From the NCBI RefSeq assembly GCF_025717515.1, contig NZ_JAJIRN010000009.1:310001-374000 (forward strand): a DNA stretch of 64,000 nucleotides, in the 5' to 3' direction. The stretch is from Roseateles oligotrophus. Lineage in GTDB: Bacteria > Pseudomonadota > Gammaproteobacteria > Burkholderiales > Burkholderiaceae_C. Shown piece by piece: positions 53,677 to 62,793 of this stretch. Numbering within the stretch: the first letter of the stretch is position 1; each line of letters starts with the position of its first letter. The notes beneath the pieces are model-generated. The model saw only the letters and a list, made by a program, of their open reading frames with translations, was not told the origin of the DNA and did no database searches. The position numbers were made by a program, and so were the translations under genes.

Positions 53677-54381
53677 CTAGGGCCTCGGGGGAATCGTGAT
53701 TTTTCCGAAAAAACAAAAGGCCGGGCCGCCCCAAGTTGGTTCTTCGCCCCCCCCGGGGGCGGACGGCGCAGGGCGTCGGCCTGGGGGTGCTCGGAACTAT
53801 ATTGGCCGTCGTCGGCGCGCGGGCTTTGGCTCAAACGTCCAGCAAGCACCCAGCGCAGTCGCGCGTGTGGCGACGCCATCACGTGAATTCTGACTATGTG
53901 CACGCACTCTACCCTTTGTGTATATGGAGGATCGACCTTGCGAGTCAATTATCACCCTGCCATAAGCCCGCCCGGCGCTTCTGGATACCGGCACCGCCGG
54001 TTAGCTGCCGGCTAGAGGCCGGTATGAGGCCACGCCCCAAGCGGCGCGCTGCGAAAGTTGTCGGCGCGGGCGATGTATGCCAAAAATCCCCATATCATCC
54101 CGAAATTGCTATCCTGCTTGTTGTCAATCATCAAAATCTGGATCATGGCAACTGGCCGCTTGGATGGATGCAAGGAAGATATGGGAAGCGCAGTGAATTG
54201 CGTGCGAATCAACGGGTGTCTGGATGAAATATATTTGACCAAATTTCCACTTCATTCCATTCGGCCCTGAATCGCTTTCAGCAAAACGCCGTCAATATTT
54301 ATTGTGAATGATTTAATGGTGTTCCAAAAATTTCCAAATCTAAGTTGCCGCTCACCCGGCAATATCGTACATAAATGGCGG
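53677..54381. other. 705-bp gap without a supported gene
   Basis: The stretch between the cyclase gene and the binding-protein gene becomes AT-richer from about 53900 onward. Open frames here (for example 53736-54227) have no homology, no signal and poor ribosome sites. The only clear structure is the stem-loop at 53985-54025. It may hold long promoter regions or the remains of transferred DNA. Confidence 0.6.
53985..54025. repeat. Nested inverted repeat
   Basis: ATACCGGC (53985-53992) pairs with GCCGGTAT (54018-54025), and an inner GCCGG/CCGGC pair lies in the loop. No T run follows, so it is not an obvious terminator. Confidence 0.6.
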
Positions 54382-55155
54382 ATGTCTACCGGCCTGCGAT
54401 TAGCGTTTGCGCTTGCTTGCGCCGCTATTTTTCCGCAGGCTCATTGCAACGCGCTCAATCCCGCATGGCCCGATAAATTCGTGCTGGGAACAAATTCGGC
54501 GGCGGATGTATTTACTGGCCTTTGGGAGCGGCTTGTTTATGCCGAAGCATTCAAGCGAATGGGGGTGCAGCTGGAAATGGTCGTGGCACCGCTCAAACGC
54601 ATAGAAATGATGCTTGAACGCGGGGAAATTGACGGTGAAACGATGCGCGGGCCGGCTTACGGGGCGCTTCATCCTGAATTGATCTTGGTGGATCTACCTT
54701 TGATGCCGGTGCTTTATGGGTTCTATGCATTGAATCCGGTTGCCGGACTGGCCAGGGTGGAGGACTTGCGCTCGGCCAATTTTCGTGGCGCCTACCGACG
54801 TGGCGTTATATATTGTCAGAATGCATTGAGCCCCTTGATGCCGACGCGCCGCTTGGATGCCGTAACGACGGTCAAGCAGGGTATCGGTATGCTGCAGGCC
54901 GGTCATGCGGATTTTTTCTGCGATGTGAATATGGGGATATTGAATCATGAGTACTCGGCGGCGGGGCGGAGTGTTCCGAAGCTGCAAAAGCTGTTTGACA
55001 TCAGCGCACCGGTCTCAAATGGCGGCTACCTGCATGCAAAGCATGCGGTCTTCGGTATGGCCTTGGCTGTGACCTTGAAGCAGATGGAGAAAGAAGGCCT
55101 GTTTGAGAAGTATCGGCTGGAAACGATGGCGCGTTTGTCGCCGCGCAATGATTGA
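54382..55155 (+). CDS. Periplasmic solute-binding protein (SBP family 3-like)
   Basis: A 257-residue exported protein. The start at 54382 (MSTGLRLAFALACAAIF) gives a clean signal peptide; frames starting at 54304 or 54316 add a polar stretch before it. The mature part resembles family 3 amino-acid-type binding proteins (FVLGTNSAADVFTGLWERLVYAEAF, LKRIEMMLERGEIDGETMRG, GMLQAGHADFF). No ABC permease or ATPase gene is adjacent, so it may be an orphan binding or sensor protein. Base composition is lower in GC than most neighbours. Confidence 0.75.
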   Translation: MSTGLRLAFALACAAIFPQAHCNALNPAWPDKFVLGTNSAADVFTGLWERLVYAEAFKRMGVQLEMVVAPLKRIEMMLERGEIDGETMRGPAYGALHPELILVDLPLMPVLYGFYALNPVAGLARVEDLRSANFRGAYRRGVIYCQNALSPLMPTRRLDAVTTVKQGIGMLQAGHADFFCDVNMGILNHEYSAAGRSVPKLQKLFDISAPVSNGGYLHAKHAVFGMALAVTLKQMEKEGLFEKYRLETMARLSPRND

Positions 55156-55176
55156 ATCTGAATATTCAATTGTTTT
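55151..55176 (+). terminator. AT-rich hairpin after the binding protein gene
   Basis: ATTGAAT and ATTCAAT are 7-bp arms around a 6-base loop, followed by TGTTTTG. The hairpin overlaps the stop codon. Weak stem. Confidence 0.4.
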
Positions 55177-55250
55177 GCGCTTGCTTTTGATTTGAAAGGC
55201 AGAATAAATAAATCAGATTGGCGGGTGGATATTTCATCTGAGGACTATTC

Positions 55251-56315
55251 ATGAAGAAGTCGGCAATGATTTTCGGTCTTGCAGCGACAGCTAGCTCGGC
55301 AGTTTGGGCTCAATCGAGCGTAGTACTTTACGGTATTGTTGACGCTGGGGTTCGCTATGCCAGTTACTCGGGGCCGATGCCGAGCAATGACTCCTCGCTG
55401 TGGCAGTTGGCTCAAGGCGGTATGGCCAATAGCCGTTTAGGGGTCAATGTCAACGAAGATGTCAATGCTGGTTTGAAGGTGATTGCGAACCTTGAGCACC
55501 GCTTTAATTCGGATACCGGGGCCCAGTCGGCCGCTGAATTCTGGCGGCAATCTTGGGTCGGCCTGCAGTCGAACCAATATGGGCGGCTGACCATAGGCCG
55601 GCAGTACAACCTGATGTTCGATGCGGCCACCTCAAGCTATGCCTCTTTCAATTACTCGCCCTATATTGGCTTTTCGCCCGAGTTTGGTTTGTCAATGGGC
55701 ACCCGCCAAGACAATATGCTCAAGTACACGGCCGATATGGGCGGCCTGCGTGGCAGTATTCAGCTCAGCGCTGGCGAAGGCAATGCTCCGAATAAGTCGA
55801 GGGGCGGGCATCTGCGCTACGCCGCCGCTGAACTCGCCGTTGCCGGCGCCTATCTGGAGGTATTCGACACGGCGGGCAAGCGAGTCAAGGGTTTGACCAT
55901 GGGGGGCTCTTGGACGGCCGGGCCGCTCTATGTGGTGGCCGCTTGGGCGCGCAATGAATTCGATCAAGGCAGCTTGCTGGGGGAGCTTTTCACGCGGGGT
56001 TTGAGTGGCCCAAACGTGCTCGCGCCGAGTGCCAACGATGTGAAGCTGCGGTCAATGGTTTCGGGCGGCTTGACCTACCAGTTCACCCCGCAATTCAATT
56101 TGGGTGGCCATTACTGGCGCTCCACTCAAACTCATCAGCTGACAGCCACAACAAGCAAGGGTGATTTCTTCGCCGCCGTGGCGGACTATGCGTTTTCTCC
56201 GCGCACCGACCTCTATGCCGAATTTGACTTCACCGACTTCTCCGGCAAGGTCAGCTTCGCTAACGCGGCAACTCGTCGTTATGGCACGACGCTCGGCCTT
56301 CGCCATCGCTTCTAG
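55251..56315 (+). CDS. Gram-negative porin
   Basis: A 354-residue general porin of the betaproteobacterial type. Signal peptide MKKSAMIFGLAATASSAVWA is followed directly by QSSVVLYGIVDAGVRYAS, the usual first strand; NSRLGVNVNEDVNAGLKVIANLEHRF and SWVGLQSNQYGRLTIGRQYN are also standard, and the chain ends LGLRHRF with the terminal Phe. It would form trimeric pores for small solutes in the outer membrane. Transcribed alone, convergent with argP. Confidence 0.93.
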   Translation: MKKSAMIFGLAATASSAVWAQSSVVLYGIVDAGVRYASYSGPMPSNDSSLWQLAQGGMANSRLGVNVNEDVNAGLKVIANLEHRFNSDTGAQSAAEFWRQSWVGLQSNQYGRLTIGRQYNLMFDAATSSYASFNYSPYIGFSPEFGLSMGTRQDNMLKYTADMGGLRGSIQLSAGEGNAPNKSRGGHLRYAAAELAVAGAYLEVFDTAGKRVKGLTMGGSWTAGPLYVVAAWARNEFDQGSLLGELFTRGLSGPNVLAPSANDVKLRSMVSGGLTYQFTPQFNLGGHYWRSTQTHQLTATTSKGDFFAAVADYAFSPRTDLYAEFDFTDFSGKVSFANAATRRYGTTLGLRHRF

Positions 56316-57215
56316 TCACTCTGCCGGCTCCAAGCCGGCACTCGCCGCCGCCAATACCGCCTGCGTCAGTCGCTCCAGCATGGGCAGGGGCTGACGTGTG
56401 TATTGCCAATACAGCGGCAACATCAAGGGCGCCCCTGGCAACAAGGTCAGCAAGCGCCCCTCGGCCAGCGCCTGCTGTACCGCCGAGGCCGGGTTCATGC
56501 CCCAGCCCAAGCCGGCAATCGTGGCGTCAACAAAGGCTTGTGCTGACGGCAGGCCGTGGGGCGGCAGGGTCAGTTCTTGCCCGAACTGTTGCTTGACCCA
56601 GCCGAGCTGCAAGCGGTCTTGTTGACTGAAGCGCAGGCAGGGGGCTTGGCACAGCGCTGAGGCCGTCACCCCGGCAGGGAAGTAACGTGCCACAAAAGCG
56701 GGGCTGGCCGTCGCCAGATAACGCATGGCACCCAGCGGCAGGCTGCGGCAGCCTTGCACCGGCTCGGCCAGATCCGTCACCGCCGCCAGCACCTCGCCGC
56801 TGCGCAAGCTCTCGGCGGTGTGGGCTTGATCCTCCAAACGCAGATCCAGCAACGCCGATTCGGCCTCGGCAAAGGCCGCCGCAGCCGGCAAGAACCAAGT
56901 CGCCAGGCTGTCGGCATTGACGGCGAGACGCAGCGTTATGCGGCCCAGGCCGTCGGGCGCCAGCGCTGGCATCGCGCCGAGCAGATCCTGCTCCAGCATG
57001 CCGACTTGCTCGACATGCCGGCACAAGTGTCGGCCCGCCTCGGTCGCCACACAGGGGCTGCCGCGCACGACCAGGATTTGGCCCAGACGGTCTTCCAGCA
57101 GCTTGACGCGCTGCGACACCGCCGAGGGCGACAGGTGCAAGGAGCGCGCCGCGCGCTCAAAACTGCCTTCGCGCACCACCGCCGCGATGGCGGCCAATAA
57201 AGAGTAGTCAAGCAT
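56316..57215 (-). CDS. argP: LysR-type regulator ArgP
   Basis: A 299-residue LysR regulator, matching ArgP (IciA) in length and in the start MLDYSLLAAIAAVVREGSFERAARSLHLSPSAVSQRVKLLEDRLG. The effector domain has ITLRLAVNADSLATWFLP, as in ArgP. The ATG at 57215 is used; the longer frame to 57335 overlaps the divergent argO gene. ArgP activates the arginine/lysine exporter gene argO in response to arginine or lysine, and argO is indeed the divergent neighbour. Confidence 0.92.
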   Translation of the reverse strand: MLDYSLLAAIAAVVREGSFERAARSLHLSPSAVSQRVKLLEDRLGQILVVRGSPCVATEAGRHLCRHVEQVGMLEQDLLGAMPALAPDGLGRITLRLAVNADSLATWFLPAAAAFAEAESALLDLRLEDQAHTAESLRSGEVLAAVTDLAEPVQGCRSLPLGAMRYLATASPAFVARYFPAGVTASALCQAPCLRFSQQDRLQLGWVKQQFGQELTLPPHGLPSAQAFVDATIAGLGWGMNPASAVQQALAEGRLLTLLPGAPLMLPLYWQYTRQPLPMLERLTQAVLAAASAGLEPAE

Positions 57216-57302
57216 GCTGGTTGCGCCGAGAGGGACGCATTCAATGAAGCCGCGCTGATGCGGCATCAGCAAGTCTAAGGGCGTCTGGCGGCAAATTGAG
57301 CG

Positions 57303-57941
57303 ATGCTGCGCGGCATGAACTTCAACGCTACACATTTAAGCACCTACACCCAGGGCCTGCTGCTGGGCGCCTCCTTGATCGTCGCCATTGGCGCGCAAAA
57401 CGCTTTTGTGCTGCGCCAAGCGCTGCGGCGCGAGCATGTCACGGTCATTGTGCTGGCCTGCGGCCTGACCGATGCTGTGTTGATGGCGGCCGGCGTTTTC
57501 GGTTTGGCGGCCTTGATCAACGCTCAGCCTTTGCTGACGAGTTTGATCAGTTGGGCCGGCGCCCTGTTTTTGACCGCTTATGGGCTGCGGGCGCTGTGGC
57601 GTGCGCGGCGGCCCGGGGCCGACCTGCATGCCGCACAGGGCCCGAGCCTGAGCCTTGCTCAGGCCTTGCTGCAGTTGGCCGGCTTCACGCTGCTCAATCC
57701 GCATGTCTATCTGGACACGGTGATGCTGGTCGGCTCGGTCGGCGCCCAGCAGCCGACGGCCTTGCGCCTGGCGTTCATGGCCGGCGCGGCCAGCGGCAGC
57801 ATGCTGTGGTTTGCACTGCTCGGTTACGGCGGGCGCTGGTTGGCCCCCTGGTTCGCCCGACCGCGCGCTTGGCAGTTGCTTGACGCCCTGATCGGCATCA
57901 CCATGCTGGCGCTCGCCGCCATGCTTGTAATTCAAACCTGA
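57303..57941 (+). CDS. argO: LysE/ArgO family amino acid exporter
   Basis: A 212-residue inner-membrane exporter with six predicted helices. GLLLGASLIVAIGAQNAFVLRQAL is the LysE/ArgO signature, and LNPHVYLDTVMLVGSVG is the second conserved motif. It exports arginine or lysine. It is divergent from argP with an 87-bp shared promoter region. A second in-frame ATG at 57315 is an alternative start. The DMT transporter gene follows 12 bp later. Confidence 0.92.
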   Translation: MLRGMNFNATHLSTYTQGLLLGASLIVAIGAQNAFVLRQALRREHVTVIVLACGLTDAVLMAAGVFGLAALINAQPLLTSLISWAGALFLTAYGLRALWRARRPGADLHAAQGPSLSLAQALLQLAGFTLLNPHVYLDTVMLVGSVGAQQPTALRLAFMAGAASGSMLWFALLGYGGRWLAPWFARPRAWQLLDALIGITMLALAAMLVIQT

Positions 57942-57953
57942 GACACTGTCCGC

Positions 57954-58895
57954 ATGTGGACAGGAATTGTTTTTGCGCTCGCGGCCGGCCTGATGTGGGG
58001 GCTGGTCTTTGTGGCCCCTTTGATGTTGGGTGACTACCCGCCCTTGATGCTGACCGTGGGTCGCTATCTGGCCTTTGGGCTGATCGCGCTGCCACTGGGT
58101 CTGCTGGATCGCAGCCGTCTGTCCGAACTGCGCGGCCTTGATTGGCTGCAAGCGCTAAAGCTCAGTCTGATCGGCAACTTTGTCTATTACCTCTGCCTGT
58201 CCGCCGCGATTCAAATGGCCGGCGGGCCTCTGCCCACGGTCATCATCGGCACCTTGCCGGTGGTGATCGCCATCATCGCCAATCTGCGCAGCCAGCAAGC
58301 CACTCCATGGCGCAAGCTGGCACCCTCGCTGGTCTTGATTGCGGCCGGCATTGCCTGCGTCAATCAGTCCGAGCTTGATGCATTGATACAGAGTCAAGAC
58401 GGTGACCTGCACCGTTACATGCTTGGTGCTCTGCTGGCGGTGGCGGCCGTGGCCTGCTGGACCTGGTACCCGATTCGCAATGCCGATTGGCTTTTGGCCC
58501 ACCCACAAGCCAGCCCGCGTGTCTGGGCCACCGCCCAAGGTTTGATGACGCTGCCGGTGGCCTTGCTCGGCGTGGCCGTGCTCTATGGCGCGCAGGCCTT
58601 GCATTTGCCCTGGCTGCCGGCCGGTTTCGAGCTGCCGCTGGGGCCACGACCACTCGACTATTTTGCCTTGATGCTGGCGGTGGGCCTGTTTTCGTCCTGG
58701 CTGGGCACGCTCTGCTGGAACGAGGCCAGCCAGCGCCTGCCGACCTCGCTGGTCGGGCAGTTGATCGTGTTCGAGTCACTGGCCGCGCTCGCCTATGCCT
58801 TCATCTTGCGCGGCCAAATGCCGCCCGGCCTGACGCTGCTGGGCATCGGTTTCTTGCTGGCCGGGGTGGTCTGGGCCTTGCGCAAAGCGAAATAG
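57954..58895 (+). CDS. EamA/DMT family transporter
   Basis: A 313-residue membrane protein with ten hydrophobic helices in two EamA halves. WTGIVFALAAGLMWGLVFVAPL begins the first half and the second ends LLGIGFLLAGVVWALRKAK. The family exports amino acids and metabolites; the substrate is unknown. It lies 12 bp after argO, so it may be co-regulated by ArgP. Confidence 0.85.
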   Translation: MWTGIVFALAAGLMWGLVFVAPLMLGDYPPLMLTVGRYLAFGLIALPLGLLDRSRLSELRGLDWLQALKLSLIGNFVYYLCLSAAIQMAGGPLPTVIIGTLPVVIAIIANLRSQQATPWRKLAPSLVLIAAGIACVNQSELDALIQSQDGDLHRYMLGALLAVAAVACWTWYPIRNADWLLAHPQASPRVWATAQGLMTLPVALLGVAVLYGAQALHLPWLPAGFELPLGPRPLDYFALMLAVGLFSSWLGTLCWNEASQRLPTSLVGQLIVFESLAALAYAFILRGQMPPGLTLLGIGFLLAGVVWALRKAK

Positions 58896-58952
58896 CCGGG
58901 CAGCCGTTACCATCTCCCCCCAACTAGGAAGCTAGGGCCGCATGCCCGCACC

Positions 58953-60704
58953 ATGTACGCGAACTTTTTTGGCCTGAAGCAAGAGCCCTTCTCGATTGCT
59001 CCCGATCCGCGCTATCTCTATATGAGCGAGCGCCACCGCGAAGCCTTGGCGCACCTGCTGTACGGTCTGCGCGGCGGGGGGGGGTTTGTGCTGCTGACGG
59101 GCGAGATCGGCGCCGGCAAGACCACCGTCTGCCGCTGCTTTCTCGGCCAGATCCCCAAGCGCTGCAATGTGGCCTATATCTTCAACCCCAAGCTCAGCGT
59201 GGCCGAATTGCTGCGCACGGTTTGCGAGGAATACGGTATTCAGCTGGCGCCGGCCTTGACGGATGAGACGGGCCAAGAAGTCTCGGTCAAGCCTTATGTT
59301 GATGCCATCAACGAGTTTTTGCTCAGAACCCATGCGGTCGGCCAAAACAATGTGCTGATCATCGATGAGGCGCAAAACCTCTCGGCCGAGGTGCTGGAGC
59401 AATTGCGCCTGCTGACCAATCTGGAGACCAATGAGCGCAAGCTCTTGCAGATCATCTTGATCGGCCAGCCGGAGCTGCGCGAGATGCTGGCCCGGCCCGA
59501 TCTTGAGCAGTTGTCGCAGCGTGTGATTGCGCGCTTTCATCTGCCGGCGCTGTCGGAGGCCGAGACCGATCAGTATGTGCGCCATCGCCTCTCGGTGGCC
59601 GGCTTCAGCGCCGCCTTGCCCTTTGAACCCAAGGCGCTGCGGCGCATCTATCAACTCTCACGCGGAGTGCCCCGGCGCATCAACCTGCTGTGTGACCGCG
59701 CCTTGCTGGGGGCTTACGCGCAGGACAGCCGCAGCGTTGACCGCGCGACGGTTGAGCGTGCTGCGGCCGAAGTGTTCGATCAAAAAGACCTGGGCTCGGC
59801 CTGGCCAAGCGCCTGGCGCAGCGGGCGGCGTTGGGCGCTCGGCGGCGCCGGCGTGCTGGCCGCCGCCGCCTTGTTGGCTTGGACGAGCAAGGATTTCTTG
59901 TTGGCTAACGCCAGGCCCAAGCGGAGCGAGGTCGCCGCGCCGTTGCTGTTGTCGGCCAAGCCGACAATGCCGGCAATACCCGCCAGCGCCGCTACGGCCG
60001 CTTCAGGCGCCAAGCTGATCAGCAGGGTCGAAGTGAATAGTAGCCTGCAAAACAGCCTGCCGGCCAGCCTGGGTTTGCGCAGCGAGGCGCAGGCCTGGCA
60101 AGAGTTGGCACGCAGCTGGCAGCTAGAGGTGACAGAGAGCGAGCCCTGCCAGGCCTTGGCGCTGCAGCAGATGCAATGCTTTCGCAGCAATGCCGGTGGC
60201 GCCGGCGATGGTGGCCTGAGTCTGCTGCGCCTGCTCGACCGACCCAGCATCCTGAGTCTGCGCGATGACGCAGGCAAGCTCTTCTACGTCACCCTGGTCA
60301 AGCTTGATGAGCAATACGCCACCGTGCGTCTGGGTGAGCAAACCCAGCGCATCAGCCTGCTGGGCTTGAGCACGCAATGGCGTGGCGAGTTCGCCATGCT
60401 TTGGCGCGCGCCGCCCGGCTATCCGGCCAAGGCCAGTGGCGGGCCCTTGCTGGCTTGGGTCGATGCCAATTTGGCCAAGGCATTTGGCGCAGCGCCGGGC
60501 GCCGGGCCGTTCCGCCTGGACGCGGCGATGCGCGCCAAGCTGGCTGCTTTTCAACGCTCGCAAGGGCTGCGCAGTGATGGCCAACTCGGCCCCATCACCT
60601 TGATGCTGCTGAGCCGGGTGGCCGGCGCAAATGAGCCGGCCGGATCGGCCGAGCCCCGCCTGCAAGCCGGTAAGGCATTGCAAACCGCTGCTGCGGCACC
60701 GTAA
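58953..60704 (+). CDS. gspA: GspA/ExeA-type ATPase
   Basis: A 583-residue protein. The N-terminal AAA ATPase (about 1-270) starts MYANFFGLKQEPFSIAPDPRYLYMS and has Walker A TGEIGAGKTT and Walker B LIIDEAQNLS. A single membrane helix (ALGGAGVLAAAALLAW, about residue 290) leads to a periplasmic part that ends in a peptidoglycan-binding domain (LAAFQRSQGLRSDGQLGPITLMLLS). In Aeromonas ExeA works with ExeB to pass the type II secretin through the cell wall. gspB follows 12 bp later. Confidence 0.9.
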   Translation: MYANFFGLKQEPFSIAPDPRYLYMSERHREALAHLLYGLRGGGGFVLLTGEIGAGKTTVCRCFLGQIPKRCNVAYIFNPKLSVAELLRTVCEEYGIQLAPALTDETGQEVSVKPYVDAINEFLLRTHAVGQNNVLIIDEAQNLSAEVLEQLRLLTNLETNERKLLQIILIGQPELREMLARPDLEQLSQRVIARFHLPALSEAETDQYVRHRLSVAGFSAALPFEPKALRRIYQLSRGVPRRINLLCDRALLGAYAQDSRSVDRATVERAAAEVFDQKDLGSAWPSAWRSGRRWALGGAGVLAAAALLAWTSKDFLLANARPKRSEVAAPLLLSAKPTMPAIPASAATAASGAKLISRVEVNSSLQNSLPASLGLRSEAQAWQELARSWQLEVTESEPCQALALQQMQCFRSNAGGAGDGGLSLLRLLDRPSILSLRDDAGKLFYVTLVKLDEQYATVRLGEQTQRISLLGLSTQWRGEFAMLWRAPPGYPAKASGGPLLAWVDANLAKAFGAAPGAGPFRLDAAMRAKLAAFQRSQGLRSDGQLGPITLMLLSRVAGANEPAGSAEPRLQAGKALQTAAAAP

Positions 60705-60716
60705 CAAGAAAACGCT

Positions 60717-61355
60717 ATGTCCTATATTCTTGACGCTTTGCGCAAAGCAGATTCCGACCGCGAGCGCGGCGCCGTGCCGACCCTCCACAGCCATCCGGAG
60801 CAAGGGCGGCAGGGCGGCAATGCCGGCGCCCAAGCGGTAGGCCTGCCGGCCTGGGGCCGCATGGCGCTGGCCGCCGCCTTGGTGATCTTGCTGCTGCTGT
60901 TGGGTGGCTTGGCCACGCAGTGGTTGAAGGGCGAGCCGCCCCCCGAGTCGGCAACGACTCAAGTTCCAACGCCAGCGCTGCCAGCACCGGCAGCGGTAGC
61001 GCTGGCGACAACTGCCACCACGCCGCCCCTAACGCCAACCTTGCTGGCTCCGCCACCGGCGGCGCCTGAGTCCTTGCCGGTCGCCAAACCTCTCGCTGCC
61101 CCAGCCGTGGCAAAGGGTGCCGAGTTGCCGATACTCAAGTTCACCGAACTGCCAGACTCGATCCGCAAGGCCTTGCCCACGATCGCGACCAGCGGTGCGA
61201 TGTATTCCGATACGCCCGCCAACCGCATGTTGATCGTCAACGGGCAGTTGCTGCACGAGGGCGATCAGATCGGCCCGGAGCTGCAACTGCAGAGCATCGA
61301 GTTGAAGAGCGCGGTGCTGGTCTTCAAAGGCCAGCGCTTTCGCATCAACTATTGA
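60717..61355 (+). CDS. gspB: General secretion pathway protein GspB
   Basis: A 212-residue protein. It begins with the conserved MSYILDALRKADSDRERG, has one membrane helix (MALAAALVILLLLLGGLATQW), a long Ala/Pro/Thr linker and the periplasmic GspB domain (SGAMYSDTPANRMLIVNGQLLHEGDQI, ending VLVFKGQRFRINY). It partners GspA in placing the type II secretin. No other gsp genes are in the window. Confidence 0.93.
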   Translation: MSYILDALRKADSDRERGAVPTLHSHPEQGRQGGNAGAQAVGLPAWGRMALAAALVILLLLLGGLATQWLKGEPPPESATTQVPTPALPAPAAVALATTATTPPLTPTLLAPPPAAPESLPVAKPLAAPAVAKGAELPILKFTELPDSIRKALPTIATSGAMYSDTPANRMLIVNGQLLHEGDQIGPELQLQSIELKSAVLVFKGQRFRINY

Positions 61356-61423
61356 TCCGGGGACAAGGTGGGACATTTTCGCAGCCGACGAACCAACTGA
61401 AGCTGGCCCCACCAAGCCGCCGC

Positions 61424-61451
61424 TAAGCCATGGGCGCCACCCAATGGCTTA
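61424..61451. terminator. Terminator between gspB and the crystallin gene
   Basis: TAAGCCATGGG and CCC-A-ATGGCTTA form an 11-bp stem with one bulged A. It overlaps the stop codon of the minus-strand crystallin gene. Confidence 0.55.
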
Positions 61452-62090
61452 CTCCCGACCGTCGCGATAAGCGGGCTGGCCACCACTCGGTCGAAACGAA
61501 GACAGGGTGTCGTTGAGCCCCATATCATCCAGGTTGCCGTAACGGCCAGGCCCCAAGATCACGCAACGGCCACGAAAATCCTTGTCCGTACAGAATTCCC
61601 AGCGCCCACTGCGAATGATGATGGACGACACCTTGTCGTTGAGGTTCAGATTTTCAATGTTGGCGCTGCCCCGCGAGTTCACGGCCTTGCCTCCATAGTT
61701 GCCATGCTCATACAGCAGCACCGAGCTACTGCCGCCACCCCAGGCGCCACCTCCAGAATCGGTGTCTACTGGGCGGACCGAACTGATGCGGTCGTTGATG
61801 CCGATCGCACTGATCGAGGCATAGCGGCCTTTACTCAAGGTGACGCATTGGCCGCGAAAACCGGCGTCGCTGCAGAGTTGCCAGTTGCCCTTGCGCACGA
61901 CCACAGAAGAAACCTTGTCGTTGAAACCCTCTCGACTGAGATCGGCTTCTTGCTCATGGATCTGGAGTGATCGGCCGCTGTAGTCGTCATTCTCATACAA
62001 GGTGATCTGAGCGTGCGCCTGCGCGGCGACCCAGCAGAGCAAGGCGGCTAGGCTAGGCCGCAGGTAGAGCGTGAAGCGAGAAGTTTGCAT
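61449..62090 (-). CDS. Exported beta/gamma-crystallin protein with four calcium motifs
   Basis: A 213-residue protein. The start at 62090 gives a signal peptide ending near AQAHAQ (residue 28). Two beta/gamma-crystallin domains follow (about 29-107 and 124-201), joined by a Gly/Ser linker. Each Greek key has a perfect calcium motif (N/D)(N/D)xx(S/T)S: NDKVSS at 57, NDRISS at 99, NDKVSS at 151 and NDTLSS at 193. Paired cysteines (CSDAGFRGQC, CTDKDFRGRC) probably form disulfides. It should bind calcium in the periplasm or outside; its role is unknown. The frame is open further upstream but overlaps the antiporter gene. Confidence 0.88.
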   Translation of the reverse strand: MQTSRFTLYLRPSLAALLCWVAAQAHAQITLYENDDYSGRSLQIHEQEADLSREGFNDKVSSVVVRKGNWQLCSDAGFRGQCVTLSKGRYASISAIGINDRISSVRPVDTDSGGGAWGGGSSSVLLYEHGNYGGKAVNSRGSANIENLNLNDKVSSIIIRSGRWEFCTDKDFRGRCVILGPGRYGNLDDMGLNDTLSSFRPSGGQPAYRDGRE

Positions 62091-62161
62091 GTTTCTAACG
62101 TTGTTGAGCTGATCTTGCGATCGAAATGTTAAACCAGCCGCAGGCCGATTGGTCCCGGTTT

Positions 62162-62518
62162 TCAAGGCCTGGCCGAAAAGGCCGGCGGCACCTTTTCCGT
62201 CGACGCCTTGTCGGTGCGGATGCGAAACAAGGCGGTGCGCGCCAGCATGATGGTGGTGACCGGCACCGTCAGCGCCAACAAGATGATGATCAGCCAGGCA
62301 TGCAGGGCCAGCCCCTGCTCCAGCGCCGAGAAATAGATCATCGTGGCCAGCGACACGCACCAACTCGCGAGCGTGAAGGCGAGTGCAGGCGGATGCATAC
62401 GCATGAAAAAGGTCTTGAAGCGCAGCACGCCGATGGCGGCGGCCAGCGTGAACGCGGCGCTGATCAGCAGCAAGATGCCAACCGGGATTTCGACCCATAA
62501 GGACAATGCTTCATTCAT
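62162..62518 (-). CDS. mrpG: Mrp/Pha cation:proton antiporter subunit G
   Basis: A 118-residue membrane protein with three helices, matching MnhG/MrpG/PhaG (IPVGILLLISAAFTLAAAIGVLRFKTFFMRMHPPA). It is a small subunit of a multisubunit Na+ or K+/H+ antiporter in the inner membrane. It is the last gene of the operon and overlaps the F gene by 4 bp. Confidence 0.9.
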   Translation of the reverse strand: MNEALSLWVEIPVGILLLISAAFTLAAAIGVLRFKTFFMRMHPPALAFTLASWCVSLATMIYFSALEQGLALHAWLIIILLALTVPVTTIMLARTALFRIRTDKASTEKVPPAFSARP

Positions 62519-62793
62519 TCAATCACCTCGCCACGCAACATGAACTTGGCCATCGCGGTGGAGCCGACGAAGCCGAACAGCGCGATCAGCAGCGCCGCCT
62601 CGAAATACATTTCGCTGCGGTAGCGAATCGCCAGCACCATCAGGATCAACATCGCGATGGTGCAGATCAGGTCCAAGGCAAGCACTCGGTCCTGCGAGGC
62701 CGGGCCGCGAATCATGCTCACCAGGCAGAGCGCCATGGCCGCGACATAACAAGCCAAGGCGACGGCGATGGCGCCGAACAAAAAGCCGCTCAT
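62515..62793 (-). CDS. mrpF: Mrp/Pha cation:proton antiporter subunit F
   Basis: A 92-residue three-helix membrane protein (AMALCLVSMIRGPASQDRVLALDLICTIAMLILM), typical of MrpF/PhaF with the conserved RGP...DRVLALD motif. It overlaps the genes on both sides by ATGA, so the operon is translationally coupled. Confidence 0.92.
   Translation of the reverse strand: MSGFLFGAIAVALACYVAAMALCLVSMIRGPASQDRVLALDLICTIAMLILMVLAIRYRSEMYFEAALLIALFGFVGSTAMAKFMLRGEVIE

Noticed and set aside
53736-54227. A 163-residue frame in the gap after the cyclase gene
   Set aside because: No domain, no signal peptide, mixed composition that changes halfway; not supported as a gene.
61449-62498. A 349-residue version of the crystallin protein
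   Set aside because: The extra upstream part overlaps the antiporter G gene in another frame, and a clean signal peptide begins at 62090.
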